DNA of 64,000 bases from Fimbriimonadaceae bacterium (GTDB lineage Bacteria > Armatimonadota > UBA10988): positions 1 through 64,000 of the forward strand of contig JADZEX010000061.1 of the NCBI GenBank assembly GCA_020850355.1, read 5' to 3'. Shown here one piece after another: positions 25,959 through 35,000 of the stretch (its first letter is position 1; each line of letters begins with the position of its first letter). A program made the position numbers and the translations under genes. The notes below the pieces were generated by a model. The model was given only the letters and a program-made list of their open reading frames with translations. It made no database searches and was not told the DNA's origin.

Positions 25959-27975
25959 CGTCACCGGGCCGCGCTGCCCCGAGCGCGCGGCCGGGCAACT
26001 CGACCGCCCCGCCGGCCGCCAGCCACTGCGTCCCGGCCGCGCTCCGCCGCAGGAGCGCCAGGTCGGCACTGCTGGTCAGCCCGGCGGCATGCACCGCGCC
26101 CTCACGATGGCGCAGCAGCACGGTGACCTCGTCGCCGGGAGCCTGCAGCCGTGCCCCCACGACCCCATCGCCGGTCACCGGCTCCGCGCGCCAGGTCGGC
26201 TCGCCCGCGGCCGCGGTAACCTGCAGCAGCGCCACGAAGGGGTACGCCGCGCCGTACAGCGACGGCTGCCCAGCGGGCTCCCAATGCGGGTGCGGCGGGC
26301 GCCGCGGACTGGCGTTCCAGATGTGATGCCAGGCCGGCCGGAAGGCCGAGGCGTGGACGACCTCCCCCTCAGCGTGGCCTGTCGTGCGGCGGTCGGCCAG
26401 CCGCTTCCAGCCGTGCGGCTGCGGCGCCAGCAGGCTCAGGTGCAGCGCCGCCTGCTGCCCGCGCACCAGCAGGCCGTCGGCCGTCCGCTCCTGCGGCAGC
26501 AGCGTGTGCAGCAGCCACTGCAGGTGCCGCTGCGTGCGCGCCTCGCGGACCCGCACATCATCGAAGATCAGGAAGGTCGCTGGGGCCAGGTGGACGACCC
26601 AGCGGTGGAAGCGATCCAACGTGTCGGCGTAGGCGCTGGAGGCATCGCCCCGCACGACGGTCAGCCCGCCCGCCTGGTGCCAGTGGTCCAGCGCGCACCA
26701 GGCCTCGCCGCCGGCGGCCAGGTCGGTGCTCAGCCGGTAGCGCGGCGGCTGCCGCTGGTCGCCGCCGTCGACCGTCAGCGTGTTGTGCCAGGCAGTCGAC
26801 TGCGGCGGCTCGACGCTGGTCCAGTAGTCGTCGGTGTACGGCCACGGTCCGGGGTCGACCGCCAGCCGCTCGCCGCCAGCGGTGAGGATGAAGCTGTTGA
26901 GGTCGAGGTGGCAGTGCGACCAGGCGTTGGAGCCGCCCTTCAGCACCAACTGCACGGCCTCGGGCTCCCAGCCGCTGCGCAACGAGGCGAGGTGGACGCT
27001 GCTGAACAGCCGGCTGCCGGGCTGCTCGCTCGGCGCGCTGGCCACCACCGTCGGGTCGTAGAACAAGAAGTCCGCCCAGCCGCCGGCGCCACCGCTGACC
27101 TGGTCGCCGAGCCACTGCGCGCGCCCGTCGCCGGTCAGCGCTGCGATGGCGTAGAACAGGTGGCTGCCGCCGACGCCGGGGTACCCACAGTCGCCGAAGT
27201 TGGCCCAGCCGCGCACGCCGGGGGTGGTCAGATGCAAGGCGAACTCGATGGCCCGCGACCAGAACGGGTGGTCCAGCAGGTGACGGTCGCCCGTACCCGC
27301 CAGCGCCACAGCGAAGTCGTGGCAACTGCGCGCGCAGTAGACCCAGTAGCTGCACCCCTCGAGGCCCGCCCCTTCGGGTGCCAACAGGTCCAGCACGCCC
27401 GTGATCGCCACCGTCGCCCGCTGCCGCCAGGCCGGCTCGTTCAGGTAGAGGGCGGCGAAGCCCAGCCCAGACTGCAGCACAGCGCACCAGTTGCTGTTGT
27501 GACCGTCGGCCCACCAGGCCCCGTGCGCGGCGTCGTCGGCGATCACCTGCCCGCCCCGCTGCCGTACCGCCGCGGCCAGCCGCGTGGCGAGGTCGGCCGA
27601 CAGCCACGGCGCCGCCCAGCCGCCCGCCGTCACCAGGCGCTTGGTCAGCTCGGCCAGCAGCAGGTCGGCGTGCAGTTCGGAGTAGTGCCGCTGGTGGCCC
27701 GGATCCATCCAGGGTGAGTCGTCGTCGAGCACCACCGTCAATCGCGCGGCGACCGCCGCCCCCAGCGCCGGGTCAGCCGTCAGCGCCGCGGCCAGCGCCA
27801 GCGGCTCGGCTTGTCCGGCCAGCGCCAGCCGGGGCAGTGCCAGGTCCAGCGGCGCGGCGGCCAGCGCCTGTTGTGCCGCCAGGAAGTCGTTCCACCAGCC
27901 CGCCCAGCGCGGCCGCTGGGCCTGCGCCAGGTACTGCTCGCGCTGCTGGCTGACCTGCGCGTAGTCGAACGCCAT
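25936..27975 (-). CDS. Heparinase II/III-family protein (polysaccharide lyase-like)
   Basis: The protein has 679 residues. An N-terminal (alpha/alpha) toroid region, with repeated aromatic helices such as CSYWVYCARSCHDFAVAL, leads to a beta-sheet domain. That domain holds the family signature WSHCHLDLNSFILTAGGERL and VDPGPW, the heparinase II/III Tyr/His-type active-site region. Such enzymes cleave uronic-acid polysaccharides by elimination. No signal peptide is seen at ATG 27975, so it may act on imported oligosaccharides inside the cell. The start is preceded by a G-rich stretch. Its 3' end overlaps the convergent acetate kinase homologue by 23 bases. Confidence 0.82.
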   Translation of the reverse strand: MAFDYAQVSQQREQYLAQAQRPRWAGWWNDFLAAQQALAAAPLDLALPRLALAGQAEPLALAAALTADPALGAAVAARLTVVLDDDSPWMDPGHQRHYSELHADLLLAELTKRLVTAGGWAAPWLSADLATRLAAAVRQRGGQVIADDAAHGAWWADGHNSNWCAVLQSGLGFAALYLNEPAWRQRATVAITGVLDLLAPEGAGLEGCSYWVYCARSCHDFAVALAGTGDRHLLDHPFWSRAIEFALHLTTPGVRGWANFGDCGYPGVGGSHLFYAIAALTGDGRAQWLGDQVSGGAGGWADFLFYDPTVVASAPSEQPGSRLFSSVHLASLRSGWEPEAVQLVLKGGSNAWSHCHLDLNSFILTAGGERLAVDPGPWPYTDDYWTSVEPPQSTAWHNTLTVDGGDQRQPPRYRLSTDLAAGGEAWCALDHWHQAGGLTVVRGDASSAYADTLDRFHRWVVHLAPATFLIFDDVRVREARTQRHLQWLLHTLLPQERTADGLLVRGQQAALHLSLLAPQPHGWKRLADRRTTGHAEGEVVHASAFRPAWHHIWNASPRRPPHPHWEPAGQPSLYGAAYPFVALLQVTAAAGEPTWRAEPVTGDGVVGARLQAPGDEVTVLLRHREGAVHAAGLTSSADLALLRRSAAGTQWLAAGGAVELPGRALGAARPGDVTSGWLG

Positions 27976-28037
27976 GCGCTGCTCCCGGCGTCGGCGCTTC
28001 GCGCCGCGGGCGGCGGATCCTGCGGGCCAGGCAGCCG

Positions 28038-28046
28038 TGCTATGCT
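28038..28046 (+). promoter_or_regulatory. Extended -10 promoter, DNA methylase gene
   Basis: TGC-TATGCT is an extended -10 without a good -35. It would start transcription near 28053, just before GGAGG at 28054-28058 and GTG 28066. Confidence 0.45.
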
Positions 28047-28065
28047 GCGTGCCGGAGGTCGCCCG

Positions 28066-29619
28066 GTGAGCGAACGGGAAGCGCCAAGACCGTTGCCGCT
28101 GCAGGCGCTGCTGGGCATCTGCCGCAGCCTCGGCGCGGCGACGTGCGGCGGGCCGCTCAGTGCGGCGGAACAGGAGCTGCTCGCGGCGGCGCCGGCCGCA
28201 GCCGTGCCGACCGGATGGCCAGCCGCGCTGCGGGCTGGCGCGGATCCCCTGGGAACGGCCTACCTGGCGTCGCGGGAGCAGTCGGAACGGCGCCGCTGGG
28301 GGGCCTTCTACACGCCGCCCGAGCTGGTCGGCGCGATGCTGCGTTGGACGTTGGCCGCGCAGCCGGAGTTGCTGGTCGATGCCGGCTGCGGCTCGGGGCG
28401 GTTCGCGGCGGCGGCCGTGCGGGCGAATCTCGCTCAGGCTGTGCTGGCGGTTGATCTCGACCCGGTTGCCTGCCTGCTGACGCGGGCCACGCTGGCGACC
28501 CTCGGCGCGACAAGGGCAACCGTGCGCTGCCACGACTTTCTGGCCCTGCCACGGGACTGGCCCGCGGCCCGCACCGCCTTTGTCGGCAATCCGCCCTACG
28601 TGCGGCACCACGAGCTGAGCGCGGCGACGAAGGCCCGGGGGCGCGAGCTGGCGACCGCGCTGGGCCTGCCCTGGTCCGGCCTGGACGGGCTGCACCTGCA
28701 CTTCTGGCTGCAGGCCGCGGCGCTGGCCCGGACCGGCGAGCGGATCTGCTTCGTGACCAGCGCCGAGTGGCTGGCGACCCGCTACGGCGCCACGCTGCGG
28801 GAGGGTTTGGCCGGCCCGCTGGGCGGCCGGGCGGTCTGGCAACTGGCCGTCACCGACGCCGCCTTCGACGACGCGATGACCACCGCGGTGGTCGCCTGCG
28901 CCGAGCGCGGGCAGCCCGCAGCGGAGCTGGTCTGGCAGACGGCGGTGCGGCTGACGGCCGACACCGACCTGGCCTCGGGCCCGCGCCGCGCGGTCGCCAG
29001 CCTGCCGGCCCACTCCTGGCAGGCCGTGCCGGCCGCGCCGCTCGGCACCGTGCCCGTGGTCGCCGTCGGCGACTACTTCCGGGTCAGCCGCGGCATCGCC
29101 ACCGGTCACAACGCGTTCTTTGTGCTATCGCCCGCCGCCGTCGCCGCCAACGGCTTGCAGCCCTGGGTCCGCCCCGTGCTGACCGCAGCCCGCCAGCTCT
29201 TCAGCGGCGCCCTCGGCGATTGGCGGTTGCTCGACCCGGACCCCGACCTCGACCTGGCCGATCCGGCCCACGCCGCGTTGGCGGCCTACCTGGCCGCCGG
29301 CGCCCAGCGCGGGGTCGCCGAGGCCTACCTCTGCCGCCACCGCCGCCCCTGGTGGCGCACTCGCGCCGCCACCCCGGCCATCGTGGCAACCTACATGGCC
29401 CGCCGCCCGCCCGCCTTTCGAGCCAACGCCGAGGGCTACGCCATCCTCAACGTCTTCCACGGCCTGCACCCCACCCCGCCCCTCACCGCCGCGGCGGTCC
29501 AACAGCTCACCGCCTGGCTGAACGCCCACGCCGCGCACTTCGTCGGCCGCACCTACCAGGGCGGCCTCCGCAAGATCGAGCCGCGGGAGCTGCAGGCGAC
29601 CCGCCTGCCCGCGCCGTAG
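28066..29619 (+). CDS. N6-adenine DNA methyltransferase (class I, NPPY)
   Basis: The protein has 517 residues. SAM motif I is LLVDAGCGSGRFAAAAVRA and the catalytic motif IV is FVGNPPYVRHHE, as in N6-adenine DNA methylases of the TaqI/Eco57I type. A region resembling the start of an N6_Mtase domain (RWGAFYTPPELV) precedes it. The C-terminal 200 residues would hold target recognition. The GTG 28066 start is supported by GGAGG seven bases upstream. No restriction endonuclease gene lies next to it, so it is an orphan methylase or a remnant of a type IIG-like system. Its last 60 coding bases and stop are duplicated exactly at 31944-32009. Confidence 0.87.
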   Translation: MSEREAPRPLPLQALLGICRSLGAATCGGPLSAAEQELLAAAPAAAVPTGWPAALRAGADPLGTAYLASREQSERRRWGAFYTPPELVGAMLRWTLAAQPELLVDAGCGSGRFAAAAVRANLAQAVLAVDLDPVACLLTRATLATLGATRATVRCHDFLALPRDWPAARTAFVGNPPYVRHHELSAATKARGRELATALGLPWSGLDGLHLHFWLQAAALARTGERICFVTSAEWLATRYGATLREGLAGPLGGRAVWQLAVTDAAFDDAMTTAVVACAERGQPAAELVWQTAVRLTADTDLASGPRRAVASLPAHSWQAVPAAPLGTVPVVAVGDYFRVSRGIATGHNAFFVLSPAAVAANGLQPWVRPVLTAARQLFSGALGDWRLLDPDPDLDLADPAHAALAAYLAAGAQRGVAEAYLCRHRRPWWRTRAATPAIVATYMARRPPAFRANAEGYAILNVFHGLHPTPPLTAAAVQQLTAWLNAHAAHFVGRTYQGGLRKIEPRELQATRLPAP

Positions 29620-29625
29620 GTGGGA
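29560..29625 (+). repeat. 66-bp direct repeat, copy 1 (3' end of methylase gene)
   Basis: This stretch covers the last 20 codons, encoding GGLRKIEPRELQATRLPAP and the stop, plus six bases. It is identical over 66 bases to 31944-32009. The two copies are in direct orientation, 2384 bases apart. Confidence 0.97.
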
Positions 29626-29644
29626 ACCGAACCGATTCGGTGGC

Positions 29645-30691
29645 TCACCGCTTGTCGCGGTGGCGCGAGGCCTTGATCGACTGGTAGCAGATGATCGCCA
29701 GGCCCACCACGGCCACCTCGACGCAGGACTTGTCGGTGGCCGCCGCGATGGCCTGCGGACTGGCCGCCACCTGGTCCGCCGTGTTGAGATTGTCACTGAC
29801 GACGATCAGACTGCTGTCCTGCGTGGCCATCTGCCGCTTCACCAGGCTGTCGCCCGGGTCACGGCTATCGAGGTAGGCGCCGGACGATACCGCGGCCGGG
29901 AGGTCCATCGCGCTCTCCACAGACCGAAACGCCACTTGCGTCGGCGCCAGACCCTTGCCGGCGGGATCGAGCGCCTTGGTCGTCAGAATGCCGATGGCCT
30001 CTTGCGTCTGGTTGGCCAGGACCTTCAAGTCAGCCGCATAGCAGCCCAGCACCACCTCACTGGAACCCGTCAACCGGATCGGCTCCTTTGGCTTGTACAC
30101 GGGCACCAGGACCACCTCGACCTCGATCTGGCCACGCCGTAGCGGACCGTAGTCGAGCAACTGGCCGGACGGCAGGGCCGTCGTAGGAAGCGACAGGCGC
30201 AGGCTCTTGGCATCGACGCTGCGGAAGATGGTCTCCGGCAGTGCCCCTCCACCGACCAGCTTGCGCAGCACCGGGGTGGCGGCCCGCACCGCACGATCGG
30301 CGCGGTCAAGGTTGCCGACAGGTAGCTGCTCGATCTGCCAGGGCACCCCAGGATTGGTGCTGAGCTCGCCGCGCAGGACCGACAACTGCCCCTCAACCTG
30401 CGAGTCGATCAGCTGCTTCAGGCACTCGGCGTCCTTCTCCAGCAGTTGCCGTTGGGTCAGCCGATCCAACGCCGACGCCAGATGGTACCGATTCACCGGC
30501 CAGTCGCCGTGGAACAGGCCATCGGGTAGCACACCCATGGTGTCCGTGCGGATGTTGTTCATCACCGCGGAGTAGTAGCCGCTGGTCTCCGGGACGTCGG
30601 TCGGCCCACCGGTCTTACCGACGACAAGGCTGCCGGCAACAAAGCCGAGCACGGCGACGAGTCCAAGCTTCCGATTCGTGACACGGTACAT
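29645..30691 (-). CDS. Membrane-anchored protein of unknown function (inserted segment)
   Basis: The protein has 348 residues. One hydrophobic segment lies near the N-terminus (LGLVAVLGFVAGSLVV) and one near the C-terminus (SCVEVAVVGLAIICYQ), with a soluble domain of about 280 residues between. I recognise no family. It begins four bases after the stop of the upstream membrane-protein gene and was probably translated with it. Both genes lie between the 66-bp direct repeats, and their composition is lower in GC than the neighbours, which suggests they arrived together. Confidence 0.7.
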   Translation of the reverse strand: MYRVTNRKLGLVAVLGFVAGSLVVGKTGGPTDVPETSGYYSAVMNNIRTDTMGVLPDGLFHGDWPVNRYHLASALDRLTQRQLLEKDAECLKQLIDSQVEGQLSVLRGELSTNPGVPWQIEQLPVGNLDRADRAVRAATPVLRKLVGGGALPETIFRSVDAKSLRLSLPTTALPSGQLLDYGPLRRGQIEVEVVLVPVYKPKEPIRLTGSSEVVLGCYAADLKVLANQTQEAIGILTTKALDPAGKGLAPTQVAFRSVESAMDLPAAVSSGAYLDSRDPGDSLVKRQMATQDSSLIVVSDNLNTADQVAASPQAIAAATDKSCVEVAVVGLAIICYQSIKASRHRDKR

Positions 30692-30694
30692 TGG

Positions 30695-31624
30695 TTACTC
30701 CTGCTTCAGGTCGTACGAGGTCAGAAGGATCTGTTGACGTGACAAGACCAGCACCGCCGGACTGCCGGCCTGGCCAGCCGGCGGCCAGGAATCCACCCTC
30801 AGGGCGAGTTGTCCGGCGGTCTCCCAGACCACGGTGCCCACGATGTGCGCGGTGCGATCCGCGGTCGGGAGCGCCGTCGACCGGGCCACCACCGATGCCG
30901 GGACGGTGAGTGCCGCCCGCTGCTCGGGCAACCAGGGCAAGGGCCTCGAGCCGAGTCCACTCTGGCCCATCAGGCCGGCCACCACAAACAGACAGATCAG
31001 CCAGAACAGCGCCAGCTCGCAGGTCTCCCGACAGCAGTCCTGGCCAAACTCTTCCGGCCAGCCAGCGTCTCTGGCCCGCAGCAGCAGCCGCAGCGGCACG
31101 CTCGCCCAGTAGTCGGCCATCACACACATGAACAACATGGCCGCGAGCACCAGCAGCAGCCGGTCCTCTGGGGCCCGAGTGCCGTCGAGCCACAACGAGC
31201 AGATCAGCAGCACCATCCCAAGCGCCGAGGCGGGCCAGGACCGGCGCCGATGCAAGCGCACCAGCGCGGCTCGATCGTCATGCCCTGGACGGGGCTGCGC
31301 CGGCTCCTTAGGCTCGACCGCGCTGGCCTGCGCAGGCTGCGAGCTCGCGCCTTGCCTCCCGCCCGCAGCGTCGAGCAGCGGCGCCAGCAGCCGCGGCAGC
31401 GCCGCCACTACCGCATAGCAGCAGGCAAAGCACAGCCAAAAGACGCAGCCGGACGCCACGTAGCGCGGCGAGCTGTAGCCGGGATCGACATGGGTCAGGC
31501 CGTTGGCCGCAAACTCGCAGCGGACCGTGAAGACGCCGACCACGTAGGCAGCGCCACCGAACGCCCCAACCAGCGCCAGGATCGCCTTGGCGGCTTCGGC
31601 AAGACTTGATAGACGTGTGGTCAT
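30695..31624 (-). CDS. Multi-helix membrane protein of unknown function (inserted segment)
   Basis: The 309-residue protein has about five hydrophobic helices (for example ILALVGAFGGAAYVVGVF, GCVFWLCFACCYAVVAALP, ALGMVLLICSLWL, LFWLICLFVVAGLMG). It ends with a soluble tail that looks like a small beta domain (RTAHIVGTVVWETAGQLALRV). I recognise no family. ATG 31624 has a GGGGGG-type leader. It forms a two-gene unit with the next gene downstream and lies inside the segment bounded by the 66-bp direct repeats. Confidence 0.7.
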   Translation of the reverse strand: MTTRLSSLAEAAKAILALVGAFGGAAYVVGVFTVRCEFAANGLTHVDPGYSSPRYVASGCVFWLCFACCYAVVAALPRLLAPLLDAAGGRQGASSQPAQASAVEPKEPAQPRPGHDDRAALVRLHRRRSWPASALGMVLLICSLWLDGTRAPEDRLLLVLAAMLFMCVMADYWASVPLRLLLRARDAGWPEEFGQDCCRETCELALFWLICLFVVAGLMGQSGLGSRPLPWLPEQRAALTVPASVVARSTALPTADRTAHIVGTVVWETAGQLALRVDSWPPAGQAGSPAVLVLSRQQILLTSYDLKQE

Positions 31625-31943
31625 CACACCCCCCGTTGGAGGCTGCCAGACCTGACAGCCGCACGACCCATTCTCCCGGCCATCGGGCGCCCGGTTCAGG
31701 GCGGACCGTCGCCGCCTGACCACTGTGCTGCCATGCTTGGTAAACTACAAAGGACATTACCCATGCGTGGCCACCAAGTCAAGCGGCAGAATCAGATTCA
31801 TGTTGTTCAGACGACGTTGCAGGTCGCGCAGGCTAGTCAGGCAGGCTGCCGAAGCGGTGGTCGCGTGCGGGGGTGAACAGCCAGGCGGTCTGCTCAGCGC
31901 GGCGTCGCGTCAGGAACCGTAGCCCTTGGGCACCAAGGAAGAC
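31625..31943. other. Low-GC spacer with a possible coding remnant
   Basis: This stretch, upstream of the inserted membrane genes, has no complete gene. On the minus strand, 31943-31833 reads as a plausible C-terminal peptide (FLTRRRAEQTAWLFTPARDH, ending shortly after) with a stop at 31835-31833. It runs out of the 66-bp repeat with no start of its own, so it may be the tail of a gene destroyed by the rearrangement. Composition is clearly lower in GC than the flanks. Confidence 0.35.
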
Positions 31944-32009
31944 GGCGGCCTCCGCAAGATCGAGCCGCGGGAGCTGCAGGCGACCCGCCTGCCCGCGCCG
32001 TAGGTGGGA
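31944..32009 (+). repeat. 66-bp direct repeat, copy 2 (duplicated methylase 3' end)
   Basis: This is an exact copy of 29560-29625, again including the methylase stop codon, but with no methylase coding sequence upstream. It borders the insert on the side of the GH106-like gene. Confidence 0.97.
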
Positions 32010-32045
32010 TCGGTTAAGATGGCGGCGCGGCGTGGAGCTTGGCCG

Positions 32046-35000
32046 ATGATACGCGGCGCCATTCTGGTTGGTTTGTTGACCGCCCTGCTCGATCCGGTCG
32101 GGGCGGCGACTTTGGCGGAGAAGCAGAGTCTGCCCTTCGAGCAGGTCCGGGCCCAGTTGGCGCAGCCGCCACAACACTATGCGCCGTTCGTGTTTTGGTT
32201 CTGGGACGAGCCGCTGGACCAGCCGAAGCTGACCGCGATGGCGACCCGGCTGGCGGCGCAGGGGTTCAATCCGGGCTATGCGCACCCGCGGACCACCGCG
32301 CCGGGGGTGGGGCGGCAGCGGCCGTTGCCGCCGGAGCAGTGGCTCTCACCGGACTGGTTCGACTGCTTCCGCAGCGCTCTGGGAGCGGCCGAGGCGGCTG
32401 GCGCGCAGCTCGGCTTCTGCGACGAGTACATGTGGCCGAGCTTCCAGGCCGCCGGGCGGGTCGTCGCGCAGCATCCGGAACTGCGCGCAACGTCGCTGGA
32501 CTGGACCACACACGACCTGGCCGAGGGGCAGGCGGTCGAGGTGCCAGCCTGCGCGTTCGCGGTGGCCGCGCGGCTGCTCGACCCGCCGGCCGCGGTGGAG
32601 CCTGGGCCGGTGCCGCTCGGCGCCTGGATCTGGACCCCGACCGGGCAGGCGCAGCGTCACGAGGCCTGGTTCCGGGGCACCTGGGACCTGCCCGCGACGG
32701 GCGACGCGCCGGCCGAGCTGCGGATCACCTGTGACAACCGCTGGGCGGTCTGGGTCAACGGCCGCGAGTTGGGGCAGGGCGACGACTGGTCCGCGCCGCA
32801 GACCTTCGACGTGGCGGCCGCGCTGCGGCCGGGGCGCAACGTCGTGGCGGTGCGCGGTGGTGGTGACGGGGGACTCGATGCGCTGACCGTCGGCCTGCGG
32901 GTCCGGCGCCGCGGGCAGGCCGACCTGTTGCTGGGCACGTCGGGCCGGTGGCGCGTCAGCGACCACGAGGCACCTGGCTGGCAGACGCCGGAGTTCGACG
33001 ACACGGCCTGGGCGTTGGCGCGGGTAGTCAGCACCGATCCGGGCGCCAGCCCCTGGCAGCTGACCACCCGTGGGCCGCACCAGCCGGCGCGGATTGAGGG
33101 CCGCAGCAGCCGCCTGGTGAGCGGCGGCGAGCCCACCACCTGGACATCGCCAGCGGGCGCCTGGCGGGTCTACGTGTTTCACGTGAAACAGCTCGGCGGT
33201 CCGAACTACCTCGACCAGCGGCTGCCGGCGGTGTTCCAGCAGATTGCCCTGGAGCCCTATGCCGCGGCGCTTGGCGAGAAGCTCGGCCGCAGCGTGCCGG
33301 GCGTATTTGTTGACAACGAGGGACAATGGGGCACCCGGCTGGCCTGGTCGCCGACGCTGGCCCAGCGGTTCGAGCAGGACGCCGGCCAGGATCTGCGCCT
33401 GGCCTTGCCGTTGCTGCTCGATGTCGATGGCGCGGGGCGCGAGGCGGCCGTGCGCTGGCGCTGGTTCGAGGCCGTCAGCAGCGTCTACGCCGAGACCATG
33501 GGCAGCACCAGCCGCTGGTTGGAGCAGCGCGGGGCCTACTGCATCGAGAACCTCTGGGAGGAGAGCCTGCCGTGGCAGGCGCAGTACGTCGGCGACTTCT
33601 TCAAGCTCAGCCGCGCCTACACCATGCCGGGCAACGACTGCCTCGGCCGCAAGGCCCTGGAGCCGCACGACTTCGCCGAGGCGGCGTCGGTGGCGGAGTT
33701 TGAGGACCGCCGGATGATGAGCGAGATCCTCGGCGCCGGAGGCTGGGGGCCGTTCACGCCGAGCTTCATGAAGCAGGCCGTCAACGCCGTGGTCGCCTTC
33801 GGGGTCAGCCACATCGTGCCCCACGGGGTGTTCACCAACCGCGACCTGGAGGGCAACGTCTGGACGCCGGACTGGTACGACGGCAACCCGGCCTTTCCGT
33901 GGTACCGCTGCTGGACCGACTTCGCGCGGCGCGCCTGCTGGGTCGCCAGCCAGGGCCGGCTGGTGCCGCAGGTGCTGTTGGTGAACCCGATGGACAGCGT
34001 CTGGGCGCGGGCCCCGGTGGCGGTGTTCGACCCGGCCACGCCCGGCGACCTGTTCCAGACCGACGGCTGGTGGGGCCAGCGGGTGGCGCAGATCAACGCC
34101 GTTTACAGCCGCGCCATCGACGACCTCACGGCCGCCGGGGTGCCGTTCCTGGTGGCCGACCGCCACTACCTCAGCCAGATGCGCTGCCAGGACGGCGCGC
34201 TGCGGCGCGGCGACCTGCGCTTCGAGACGGTGGTGCTGCCGCCGCTGGACCTGCTGCCGACGGCCACGGCGGCGAAGCTGGTCGAGTTTGCCGAGGCCGG
34301 TGGTGAGGTGCTGACGCTCGGCGAGCTGCCGCGCGGGTCGGCCGAGGTCGGTTGGGACGACCCGGCGCTGCTGGCACTCAGCGCCCGCCTGCGCCGCGCG
34401 CCGCGCTGCCGGGCGGTAGACCAGGTTCGCGACCTGCGCGGCCCGCTGCAGTTCCTGGCCGGTGAGTTCCCGCTGCTCCGCCGGCGCCTGCGGATCGGCG
34501 GGCGAGAGGTCTGGTGGCTGGCGAATCAAACCGGCCTGGCGCAGGCCGCCGAGGTCCGCATCGCCGGCGCCCACGGTCGGGCGGAGATCTGGGACTGCGA
34601 GACCGGCGCGATCCGCGGCCTGCCGTCGGTCGACAGCGCGGCCGGCAGTCGGCTGCACCTGACCTTTGAGCCCGACGAGGCCTACTGGCTGGCGTTCGAC
34701 CCGCCGGCCGCGCCGCTGCCAGCCGCCGCCCCGGCGCCCGCTGCCGCGGTGCTGCGGGAGCTGCCCGGGCCCTGGCAGATCAGCTTGCCGGACGACGCCC
34801 AGCCGGTGCTGCAGTTCCCGGTCAGCCTGCCGCCGGCGCTGCGCGCGGGCGTGACGCGGCCGCTCGGCCCGTGGGAGGAGTGGCTCCCGCCACAGTTCAG
34901 CGGCGTGCTCGACTACGTCCTGTCGTTCGACCTGCCGACCGCGCCGCCGGGGGACGCCTGGCTCGACCTGGGCGTGGTGCTCTACGCGGCTGCGGCCGAG

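Noticed and set aside
25954-25965. Palindrome GGTGACGTCACC at the overlap of the acetate kinase homologue and heparinase gene ends
   Set aside because: It is short, inside coding sequence of both genes, and uses ordinary codons, so chance is likely.
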